Assembly (NCBI RefSeq): GCF_000577275.2
Contig: NZ_HG916852.1
Span: 995,001-1,059,000 of the forward strand
Length of the DNA stretch: 64,000 nt
Reading direction: 5' to 3'
Source: Rhizobium favelukesii
GTDB lineage: Bacteria > Pseudomonadota > Alphaproteobacteria > Rhizobiales > Rhizobiaceae
Every line of letters begins with the position of its first letter. The first letter of the stretch is position 1. Positions 57,922-64,000 of the stretch are shown here, piece after piece. A model generated the notes under the pieces. It saw only the letters and a list, made by a program, of their open reading frames with translations, did not search any database and was not told the DNA's origin. The translations under genes and the position numbers were made by a program.

Positions 57922-58658
57922 GCTGCGGGCTCGCACATGCCGGCGCTTTCGTCCCACCGCTCGGCCATGGCACGCGCTTTGCCAAGGTTGAGGGGAGACA
58001 TAACGTCTGCCGTCGCGCCCCAGCCGATGGTTTCGCGCGCAAGCAGGAGCGTTTGCGGAAAATGCGCCCGGATCTGCTCGAAATCATGAAGGACGGCGAG
58101 TACCGTGCGCCCTTCGGCGTGCCAGCGTGCGACGATGTCCAGCAGATCCCGCGTCGTGCGAGCATCGATGGCCGTGAACGGCTCGTCGAGAAGAATGACG
58201 CCGGCATCCTGCAGGAGCAGTCGCGCAAATAGGACGCGCTGAAACTGGCCGGCAGAGAGAGACCCAATGCTGCGCCCCTCGAAGCCTTCCAGTCCGACCA
58301 CGCCAAGCGCCTTGTGCGCCCTGTTTCGCGCCGCCGGTACGACGCATCCGAAGGCTCCAGTTTGCCGCCAGGATCCCAACAGGACCGTGTCGAGCACCGA
58401 AATCGGGAACCGGCGGTTGATATCGGCAGCCTGTGGCAGGTAGCCGAAATCGGTGCGCTTCAACTCGTGCCTGACGATCCCCGAGGTGGGACGAAGTTCA
58501 CCTATGATGGCCTTCAGCAGGCTGGATTTGCCGGCTCCATTCGGGCCGGCGATCGCGATCAGGCTTCCAGCCGCAATCGTTCCGGAGACATGATGGACGG
58601 CGGGATGCCGCTCGTAGGCGACGGTCAGATCCACAAGTTCGATCGCCGCGGTGCTCAT
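57918..58658 (-). CDS. Metal ABC transporter ATP-binding protein
   Basis: A 246-residue ABC ATPase. Walker A GPNGAGKSSLL, Q-loop YLPQAAD, signature LSAGQFQRVLFARL, Walker B VILLDEPFTAID and switch His VLHDFEQ are present. It powers metal import. The ATG overlaps the TGA of the 44-residue upstream ORF (ATGA), and its own stop overlaps the permease ATG, so three genes are translationally linked. Confidence 0.92.
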   Translation of the reverse strand: MSTAAIELVDLTVAYERHPAVHHVSGTIAAGSLIAIAGPNGAGKSSLLKAIIGELRPTSGIVRHELKRTDFGYLPQAADINRRFPISVLDTVLLGSWRQTGAFGCVVPAARNRAHKALGVVGLEGFEGRSIGSLSAGQFQRVLFARLLLQDAGVILLDEPFTAIDARTTRDLLDIVARWHAEGRTVLAVLHDFEQIRAHFPQTLLLARETIGWGATADVMSPLNLGKARAMAERWDESAGMCEPAA

Positions 58659-58789
58659 GGCAGCAGCGTCGCCCAGTGGATCGCCGCCCAGAGCGGGAGG
58701 CTGATCAGCGCGACGTAGAAGACACGACGCACGGCGGAAAGCTCCATCAGCCCCGCCGGACTATGATCTCGAATCTTTGAAAAACGCAT
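58655..58789 (-). CDS. 44-residue membrane protein leading the metal ABC operon
   Basis: A small frame just after the operator: it begins MRFSKIRDHSPAGLMELSAV and continues with one hydrophobic helix (FYVALISLPLWAAIHWATLL) to a final Pro. The TGA overlaps the ATPase ATG (ATGA), which argues for translation. A shorter 30-residue form can start at the internal Met 15. No known family is recognised. The His and two Trp in the helix may matter for metal; that is speculation. Expected to be membrane-inserted with the N-terminus inside. Confidence 0.65.
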   Translation of the reverse strand: MRFSKIRDHSPAGLMELSAVRRVFYVALISLPLWAAIHWATLLP

Positions 58790-58801
58790 ATCGCACCAAA
58801 A

Positions 58802-58829
58802 TGTAATAACATTACAGTTATGGTATAAC
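58802..58829. promoter_or_regulatory. Tandem dyads, probable Zur operator of the metal ABC operon
   Basis: Two adjacent inverted repeats: TGTAAT-AAC-ATTACA (58802-58816) and GTTAT-GGT-ATAAC (58817-58829), 13 bp before the small leader ORF. The AT-rich ATGTTAT/ATAAC theme resembles alphaproteobacterial Zur boxes. A Mur/Fur-type manganese site is an alternative. Confidence 0.65.
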
Positions 58830-58877
58830 GACTAAGGCGAAAAAGTGGCGATGGTCAATCATCTTTGATGTGAAAAC

Positions 58878-58896
58878 AAAAAAGCGGCCGCAGGGG
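58878..58896 (-). other. 3' half of the peroxiredoxin terminator, split by the IS element
   Basis: On the minus strand GGCCGCTTTTTTG here would pair with AAGCGGCC at 60301-60310 plus the duplicated bases. Together they form an 8-bp stem, a 5-base loop and a T-run. The IS now separates the two halves by about 1.4 kb. Confidence 0.7.
58887..58896. repeat. Target site duplication, left copy
   Basis: GCCGCAGGGG directly abuts the left IS end and is repeated exactly at 60291-60300. A 10-bp duplication fits the 9-13 bp typical of the IS4 family. Confidence 0.92.
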
Positions 58897-60290
58897 CTAA
58901 TGCAGTTCACTTAGGTTTGCTTACGGCTCTTATCGGGTATCTGGCAGGCAGTTTTTTGACGACACGGGGCATGATCGCCCCCGTTTTTCTGTCAGCAGCA
59001 AGTCTGCCAATCTGTTTCTCAATCTGGTGAGGTGGGCGGGGATTTTGCCGGGTGCTTCGATCGCCATCCATCCCCATTCGTGACGCAGGTAATGCAGGGC
59101 TGTGATAAAGCTTAGTCGGGTTGGCTCGACTTGGGCTTCGGTCGCGACCTCTGCCATTTCGAGCCGCACCAGATTGTAGGCCAGCAACGCGCCCCAGACC
59201 TCCTGATAGACAGTCTCCGGCGTGCCGCTTCGCAGGGTCAGTTCGCTACCGAGAAGCTCCTGCTTGAGTTCGCGATAACTTGTCTCGATGCGCCATCGCT
59301 CTTCATACTGATGGACGATTTCGCTTGCCGGATAAGTTTGTCTGTCCATCAGCGATGTCAACAATATGCGCTTTTTGCCATGGCTGGTGGTCGTCTCGAT
59401 GGCCCTGACCTCCCAGAAGGCCGGCAAGTCCGGTTCTGCCTGCCGCGCCTGGGGCGAGACCTTCATGCGCACCCGATAATCGGTGGGGTGCGGATCCAGT
59501 CGTTCCCATGTGCTGTTGGCTTTGGCCGGAATCAGCCAGTGACGCTCATGTCCCTTCGTCTGCAATTGCAAGAGAAGGCTGGCACTGAAGAAGCCCTTGT
59601 CGAAGACCGTCAGCGAATGGTCCGGAACCCGGTCGAGCAGGCTTTTGGCATAGAGCATCTCGTTTGTGCCATAGGCTCCGAACACCGCATCACGCACCAG
59701 ATGCGTCGCCAGCGCCGTCAGCGTCAGCAGCCGCAATTGCGGATAGCTTGCGACAACGCCAGACGCGTAGGCCTGCGCTCCAAAATGCGCCCGGTTCTCC
59801 GGGCTGTCGGACGTCCGCAGCGTGCTGCCGTCCACGGCATAACGACAAAGACCCCGCCAGGCACGCCCGGATTGGTGGCGTTCATCCCAGCATGATGCAC
59901 TCATTGCAAACAACTGCGCCAACGGTGCCTGACCCAAGCGCTGCCGTGCCTGTGTCAACGCGCTCTTGGCAATATCCGCGTTGACCTCATCGGGCAAAAC
60001 CAGATCAAGATGGGCCACCACCTCCGGGATCGACTGATGACGATAAAGGGCCAACGCAATCACCAGCCAGACGACCTGCTCGGCTGGCAGCTTGCGCTTG
60101 CGGATGCTCGCCTTGCCTGTCGTGGCGAGAGCCTGAGCGATCCAGTCCGGGTCGATCGCCTGCGAAAGAGCCGATAATTCGGCCGAATGTCCAAGGGTGC
60201 GTGACATCACAAACAAAAACAGGATGGGAAAACGAATCCCCATCCTGAACCATCAAACTTGCCCGCAGCTCACTAAGTGAACTGCATTAG
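58897..60290 (-). mobile_element. Complete IS4-family insertion sequence, 1394 bp
   Basis: Bounded by perfect 18-bp terminal inverted repeats, CTAATGCAGTTCACTTAG at 58897-58914 and its complement at 60273-60290, with a 10-bp target duplication outside. It carries one transposase gene on the minus strand covering most of its length. Nothing in it looks damaged, and the perfect duplication suggests a recent insertion. It landed inside the hairpin of the peroxiredoxin terminator, between that gene and the zinc operon promoter. Confidence 0.95.
58930..60243 (-). CDS. IS4-family transposase
   Basis: A 437-residue DDE transposase. The N-terminal IS4 domain (PDWIAQALATTGKASIRKRKL) is followed by the catalytic core: Asp in YAVDGSTLR, Asp in LTVFDKGFF, and Glu in the Y-R-E-K signature region IETSYRELKQELLGSE. 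All key residues are present, so it should be active. The first in-frame codons (MGIRFPILFLFVMSRTLG) allow a later start at MSRTLG. Codon use is a little different from the neighbours. Confidence 0.95.
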   Translation of the reverse strand: MGIRFPILFLFVMSRTLGHSAELSALSQAIDPDWIAQALATTGKASIRKRKLPAEQVVWLVIALALYRHQSIPEVVAHLDLVLPDEVNADIAKSALTQARQRLGQAPLAQLFAMSASCWDERHQSGRAWRGLCRYAVDGSTLRTSDSPENRAHFGAQAYASGVVASYPQLRLLTLTALATHLVRDAVFGAYGTNEMLYAKSLLDRVPDHSLTVFDKGFFSASLLLQLQTKGHERHWLIPAKANSTWERLDPHPTDYRVRMKVSPQARQAEPDLPAFWEVRAIETTTSHGKKRILLTSLMDRQTYPASEIVHQYEERWRIETSYRELKQELLGSELTLRSGTPETVYQEVWGALLAYNLVRLEMAEVATEAQVEPTRLSFITALHYLRHEWGWMAIEAPGKIPAHLTRLRNRLADLLLTEKRGRSCPVSSKNCLPDTR

Positions 60291-60300
60291 GCCGCAGGGG
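60291..60300. repeat. Target site duplication, right copy
   Basis: GCCGCAGGGG abuts the right IS end and matches the left copy exactly. The following CCGCTTT is the other arm of the disrupted terminator. Confidence 0.92.
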
Positions 60301-60329
60301 CCGCTTTCTGATGATCGAGATGCGAAGGC

Positions 60330-60815
60330 TTACAGTTGCCCTAGCATGGTCGCGGCGCCGGAAACGGTGGCCTGACCGGGGCTCTCTTCGATGTTCAGCG
60401 ATTTCACGACGCCGTCCTCGACCAGCATGGAGTAGCGCCTCGATCGGACGCCAAGGCCGCCTGCCGAAAGATCGGTGTCGAGACCGAGGGCTTTGGTAAA
60501 CCCTGCATCCCAATCGGCAAGGAAGTGGATCTTGCCCATGCCGCCGGAGGACTGAGCCCAGGCCCCCATCACGTGCCAATCGTTGACGGCGACGACGGCG
60601 ATGTCATCGACGCCTCTGGAAAGAATGGTATCGCGGTTCTCCAGATAACCCGGCAGGTGGTTCAGCGAGCAGGTGGGCGTAAACGCGCCAGGGACCGCAA
60701 AGAGGACGACGCGCTTGCCCTTGAAGAGTTGCTCCGTGGTGATCTCGACCGGGCCATCCGCCGTCTTTTCCTTGAAGGTGGCCGTAGGAAGCTTGTCGCC
60801 GATTGCGATGGTCAT
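60330..60815 (-). CDS. Peroxiredoxin, Prx5-like
   Basis: A 161-residue thiol peroxidase. The peroxidatic Cys is in VPGAFTPTCS (about residue 48), in the Prx5/PrxII style, followed by NHLPGYLENRD. It reduces H2O2 and organic peroxides, usually with glutaredoxin or glutathione. ATG 60815 (MTIAIGDKLP) is the family start; the extra 12 codons upstream are unlikely. Its terminator has been split by the IS. Confidence 0.93.
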   Translation of the reverse strand: MTIAIGDKLPTATFKEKTADGPVEITTEQLFKGKRVVLFAVPGAFTPTCSLNHLPGYLENRDTILSRGVDDIAVVAVNDWHVMGAWAQSSGGMGKIHFLADWDAGFTKALGLDTDLSAGGLGVRSRRYSMLVEDGVVKSLNIEESPGQATVSGAATMLGQL

Positions 60816-60884
60816 GGACGTCTCCTTGTCATGTCTATTCAGGCGGCGCAAATACCGCGATTTGGGCGCGACTATAGAACGCGA

Positions 60885-61721
60885 TCACTCAAAGGCAAGC
60901 GGTGCCTCGATGGCGCGCGTGCCATCGATGATGAGTGCGCTCCATGTCTTTCCATGGACATCGTATCCCTTGGGAAGCTTGCCAATGGAAAGCGTTGTCG
61001 CGAAGCTTTTGCCGTCGCGGTGGGTGGCCATCTGCCTGGTGAAGACGTGCCCGCTCGGGCCCGCCACAATCACCTCAGGTGCGCTCTCACCGCTCTCCGG
61101 CAGGGTAATGTTGAGGGAGAGTTCCTTCATGTCGGTCGACAGCTCGTGGTGGTCGACTTTGAATTCGGAAGAGGCGGCTTCCGGCAAGGTAGAATCGGCG
61201 TCCCTGAGAATTGCCTCCTCGGCCGGGCGCGATTGCGCCGATGGCTCAAGGGTCAGCGACAACTCGGCTTGAAAGGGGATACAGATTTCCTTGCAGATGC
61301 CGATGAAGGCATTTGCCTTGAGCTCGCGGACAGCGGGGTTTTTCGCCGTCAGCTGCAGCGGGAACGTCACCGACGCGTCGTAGGCGACCTCGTCGACCTT
61401 TCCGTCGACGATATGTTTCGGGATCGGGTAGCTGATCCTGTCAAGGGAAACACCCTCGGATAACAAGGTGACCTGCGGCGGAATGCCGCTGTTCCCGGGC
61501 TCGTGCCAATAGGTGATCCAGCCTGGCTTAGGCTCGATCTGCAGTCCGGCGCGTATCGTCCCGCTGTCGTCGGGCGGAAGCGCGATCAGCCGCATCCGGC
61601 CGCCTTCATTGTCGGCCCAAGCGCTCGTCTGCGCCCGCGCCGGCTGGGAAAGGTGCAGCATGGCCACGAGCAGGCACGAGGCGGGCCAGAGTTGGCGAAC
61701 GGCGAGTGAAATAGTCTCCAT
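60885..61721 (-). CDS. DsbD alpha-domain-type periplasmic protein
   Basis: A 278-residue exported protein with a signal peptide (LLVAMLHLSQPARAQ). The centre resembles the N-terminal domain of DsbD: WITYWHEPGNSGIPP and FIGICKEICIPFQAEL, with the CxxxC pair. It has neither the membrane beta domain nor the thioredoxin gamma domain, so it needs a partner for electrons. It may reduce periplasmic disulfides or cytochrome c substrates. It lies upstream of the peroxiredoxin on the same strand, 69 bp apart. Confidence 0.82.
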   Translation of the reverse strand: METISLAVRQLWPASCLLVAMLHLSQPARAQTSAWADNEGGRMRLIALPPDDSGTIRAGLQIEPKPGWITYWHEPGNSGIPPQVTLLSEGVSLDRISYPIPKHIVDGKVDEVAYDASVTFPLQLTAKNPAVRELKANAFIGICKEICIPFQAELSLTLEPSAQSRPAEEAILRDADSTLPEAASSEFKVDHHELSTDMKELSLNITLPESGESAPEVIVAGPSGHVFTRQMATHRDGKSFATTLSIGKLPKGYDVHGKTWSALIIDGTRAIEAPLAFE

Positions 61722-61861
61722 GGATCAACCGTTTATTGAAAATCCCCATGCTCGGCTAGAACTCACCATCGTTTAAGTTTTCATTTTCAGTTGATTGATC
61801 TGTGACATTGGCTCATGCTCATCGTGTCGGGGCCTCGTGCGGTCTGGCAGCAGGAGGAATA

Positions 61862-62467
61862 ATGTCCTTAGCAACCCTGAAAAACAGACGCGAACGTGGC
61901 TTCTTCGATGGCCAGTTCCTCATTGCCATGCCGGCCATGGAGGATCGCAACTTCGCCCGCACGGTAATCTACATCTGCGCCCATTCTGATGCCGGCGCGA
62001 TGGGGTTTGTGATAAACCGCCCCCAGAATCTGACCTTTACCGATGTTCTCCTGCATCTCGATATGATCAAAGATGAGGAGGCGATCGTACTTCCCGCTCA
62101 TGCGCGCGACTGCCCAATCCAGACCGGCGGGCCGGTGGAGAGCGGCCGCGGGTTCGTGCTGCACTCCGACGACTATCTCTGCGATTCCAGCATTCCGGTC
62201 AGCGACGATATCTGCATGACGGCGACGCTCGACATCATCCGGGCGATCTCCAAGGGCAAGGGACCGAAGCGGGCCACCATGCTGCTCGGCTATGCCGGCT
62301 GGGGCGCCGGCCAGCTGGAGGCCGAAGTCGGAAACAATGGCTGGCTCACATGCCCGGCGAACGAGGAACTGATCTTCGATCGCGGCCTCGACGACAAGTA
62401 CGAGCGCGCGCTGGCCACCATGGGCATCAATGCTGCCATGCTTTCGGCCGATGCAGGCCACGCATAA
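61862..62467 (+). CDS. YqgE/AlgH family protein
   Basis: A 201-residue protein of the UPF0301 family. It shows [20 protein letters not shown] at the N-terminus and [15 protein letters not shown] and [14 protein letters not shown] later. AlgH affects alginate and virulence genes in Pseudomonas; the molecular role is unknown. ATG 61862 is preceded by CAGGAGGAAT, an excellent SD; the longer frame is unused. Confidence 0.94.
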   Translation: MSLATLKNRRERGFFDGQFLIAMPAMEDRNFARTVIYICAHSDAGAMGFVINRPQNLTFTDVLLHLDMIKDEEAIVLPAHARDCPIQTGGPVESGRGFVLHSDDYLCDSSIPVSDDICMTATLDIIRAISKGKGPKRATMLLGYAGWGAGQLEAEVGNNGWLTCPANEELIFDRGLDDKYERALATMGINAAMLSADAGHA

Positions 62468-62557
62468 TCCGCGGAACGATCTGCAAAGAGCGCATTTGCT
62501 CCTGGCGCCGGGGCAGCAAGCCTGAGCTTTGAGCGCCGCCTGACGGCAGTCGAACAC

Positions 62558-62587
62558 GCCCGCTGCGTTCCGCCTCGCGGGCTTTTT
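62558..62587 (+). terminator. Terminator after the YqgE gene
   Basis: GCCCGC pairs with GCGGGC around a 13-base loop, followed by TTTTT. It lies 90 bp after the stop. Confidence 0.65.
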
Positions 62588-62613
62588 CGATGATGATATA
62601 GGCGAGGGGCGCG

Positions 62614-63666
62614 ATGAGACTGTTTGCCTGCGACAACTGCGATCAGGTCGTGCATTTCGACAACCGTCAATGCGTCCGATGTCATCATCGGCTCGGCTTC
62701 CTGCCGAATGACCTTACCATGCATGCGGTGGAGCCGCTGGACGGTGATGTGTGGCAGCTAGCAGGCCGCCCGGATCGATCCGTCCGCTTTTGCGCCAATG
62801 CGGGGCTCGATATCTGCAATTGGCTGATCGGTGAGGGGGATGACGGCGATTTCTGCGTCGCCTGCCGCCACAATCGACTGGTACCGAACACCAACACACA
62901 GGACGGTGTGGACCGTTGGCGAAACATCAGCCAGGCACAGAGGCACTTGTTCTATTCCCTCCTGCGGCTGAAGCTTCCGCATCCGGATCGGCGGCAGGAT
63001 CCAGAGGGCGGCCTGGTGTTCGATTTCCTCGAGGACACCGTGCAGAGCGACGGCAACGTCGTTGCCGCGATGACGGGCCACGAAGAAGGCGTGGTTGCGA
63101 TCCGTGCGGCGGAAGCCGATGGCGTCACCCGCGAACTGGCGCGCACGTCGATGAACGAGCCCTATCGTACGCTGCTCGGTCACTTCCGTCATGAAGCCGG
63201 ACACTTTATCTGGAACAAGCGGGTTCGCGACCGCAATGCCCTCGACGACTTCCGCACAATCTTCGGCGACGAGCGACAGGACTACGCCACCGCGCTGCAG
63301 AACCACTATGCAAACGGCGCGCCGCTCGGGTGGCAGGAAAACTTCATCAGCGCCTATGCGGCAGCACATCCCTGGGAGGATTTCGCCGAGTGTTTCGCCC
63401 ACTATCTCCATATTGTCGACACTCTGGAGGCGGCGCGCGCATTTGGGATTGCGATCGATCCCCGAGGACATGAGGAGATGGCGGCGGAGGTGGACTTCAA
63501 GCCGTATCGGGCGCGCAGCGCCGAGCAGCTTGTCAGCGCCTGGATCCCGCTGAGCGTGGCGATCAACGCCATCCAGCGCAGCATGGGGCAGCCGGATTCC
63601 TATCCGTTCGTCCTGTCACCGCCTGTGGTGGCCAAGCTTGAATACGTGCATCAACTCGTCCAGTAA
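62614..63666 (+). CDS. Zinc-binding metallopeptidase with N-terminal zinc ribbons
   Basis: A 350-residue protein. The N-terminus has two Cys4-type clusters: CDNCDQ...CVRCHH (about residues 6-24) and FCANAG...CNW...CVACRHN (about 60-85). A later HExxH (FRHEAGHFIW, about residue 194) is the likely zinc protease site, with the third ligand in the downstream DFAECFAHYLH. It belongs to the putative zinc-binding metallo-peptidase family. Substrate unknown, cytoplasmic. Confidence 0.88.
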   Translation: MRLFACDNCDQVVHFDNRQCVRCHHRLGFLPNDLTMHAVEPLDGDVWQLAGRPDRSVRFCANAGLDICNWLIGEGDDGDFCVACRHNRLVPNTNTQDGVDRWRNISQAQRHLFYSLLRLKLPHPDRRQDPEGGLVFDFLEDTVQSDGNVVAAMTGHEEGVVAIRAAEADGVTRELARTSMNEPYRTLLGHFRHEAGHFIWNKRVRDRNALDDFRTIFGDERQDYATALQNHYANGAPLGWQENFISAYAAAHPWEDFAECFAHYLHIVDTLEAARAFGIAIDPRGHEEMAAEVDFKPYRARSAEQLVSAWIPLSVAINAIQRSMGQPDSYPFVLSPPVVAKLEYVHQLVQ

Positions 63667-63693
63667 CGCGACAGCAGAGCTGCCGCGACCGGC

Positions 63694-64000
63694 TTACGCG
63701 CGTTTCGTCAGCGGGAACCGCTCCTTCAGCAAGCGCAATACGGATTCCGATGCCATGGGCGGCCCGAAAAGATAGCTCTGCCCAAAGGTACAACCCATCT
63801 TGGCGAGCTCGATCGCATCCTCGTTCGACTCGATCCCCTCGGCAACGACCTTCATATCAAGTTCGCGCGCCATGGCGATCACGGAGCGAAGCACGGTCGC
63901 CTTCTTGTCACTGGCGTCGCGCACCATCGTCTTGTCGAGCTTGATCGTGTCGAACGGGAAGCGCGTCAGATAGGCGAGGGAGGAATAGCCGGTTCCGAAA
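63694..64000 (-). CDS. EAL-domain phosphodiesterase, C-terminal part
   Basis: The frame runs off the right edge. The visible ~100 residues are the end of an EAL domain: GTGYSSLAYL, FDTIKLDKTMV, VVAEGIES and CTFGQSYLFGPP, which carry the late Lys, Glu and Gln of the active site. It would hydrolyse c-di-GMP. Whether the upstream part has GGDEF or sensor domains cannot be seen. Confidence 0.88.
   Translation of the reverse strand, partial: FGTGYSSLAYLTRFPFDTIKLDKTMVRDASDKKATVLRSVIAMARELDMKVVAEGIESNEDAIELAKMGCTFGQSYLFGPPMASESVLRLLKERFPLTKRA

Overview
The window is 64 kb of GC-rich chromosomal DNA from an alphaproteobacterium of the Rhizobiaceae, most likely an Ensifer/Sinorhizobium- or Rhizobium-like species. 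The evidence is the gene content and order: an aa3 oxidase operon running ctaC-ctaD-ctaB-coxF-ctaG-ctaE followed by DUF983, surf1, ispH, thrB and rnhA; bioMNY; fabI beside a phosphoglycerate-mutase-like gene; a BA14K protein; an IalB protein; and dxs, tlyA and chemoreceptors in the order I recall from Sinorhizobium meliloti around mcpU. Nearly everything is core or housekeeping chromosome. No tRNA, rRNA, CRISPR array or prophage is visible. The only mobile DNA is one complete IS4-family element.

Layout. 1-7 kb: the 3' end of a flagellar-type DUF1217 gene, a 2-hydroxyacid dehydrogenase, Sua5, an unknown protein, a glycine-betaine-type Rieske demethylase and a GH25 lysozyme. 7-11.5 kb: a BA14K protein, a ZntB-type transporter, and an acyl-CoA dehydrogenase/crotonase pair behind a striking 26-bp palindrome. 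11.5-19.2 kb: chemotaxis. A dCache receptor gene (mcpU-like) is reduced to a deletion remnant, followed by two intact methyl-accepting proteins that flank an rRNA methyltransferase pair. 19.3-24.1 kb: dxs, pirin, xseB, a histone-deacetylase-like hydrolase and a thioesterase. 24.1-26 kb: the biotin uptake operon bioMNY. 26-33 kb: a YcaQ glycosylase, an aroC-ribB pair and a large CHASE-PAS-PAS-GGDEF-EAL protein. 33-43 kb: fabI, a J-domain protein, pdxH, a polysaccharide deacetylase, a D,D-carboxypeptidase, a MazG-like protein, tldD and ialB. 43.4-53.3 kb: the cytochrome oxidase and assembly operon, then ispH-thrB-rnhA. 53.4-64 kb: an EEP nuclease, formaldehyde dehydrogenase, a Zur-box-controlled metal ABC operon, the IS4 element, a peroxiredoxin, a DsbD-alpha-type protein, YqgE, a zinc peptidase and a partial EAL gene.

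Genes that work together. CtaC/D/E are the catalytic subunits of aa3 oxidase; CtaB (heme O synthase), CtaG (Cu_B insertion), SURF1 and a 45-residue CoxF-like protein assemble it. BioM/N/Y form a biotin ECF transporter. The metal ABC operon begins with an unlisted 44-residue membrane protein translationally coupled to the ATPase and preceded by two adjacent dyads. Acyl-CoA dehydrogenase and crotonase are consecutive beta-oxidation-type steps.

No wholly new multi-gene system is evident. The observations most worth following are the IS4 element that split a peroxiredoxin terminator (with a perfect 10-bp target duplication), the small membrane ORF leading the zinc operon, the 26-bp MerR/LiuR-like operator, the mcpU deletion remnant, and a hairpin that hides the ribosome binding site of the MazG-like gene.
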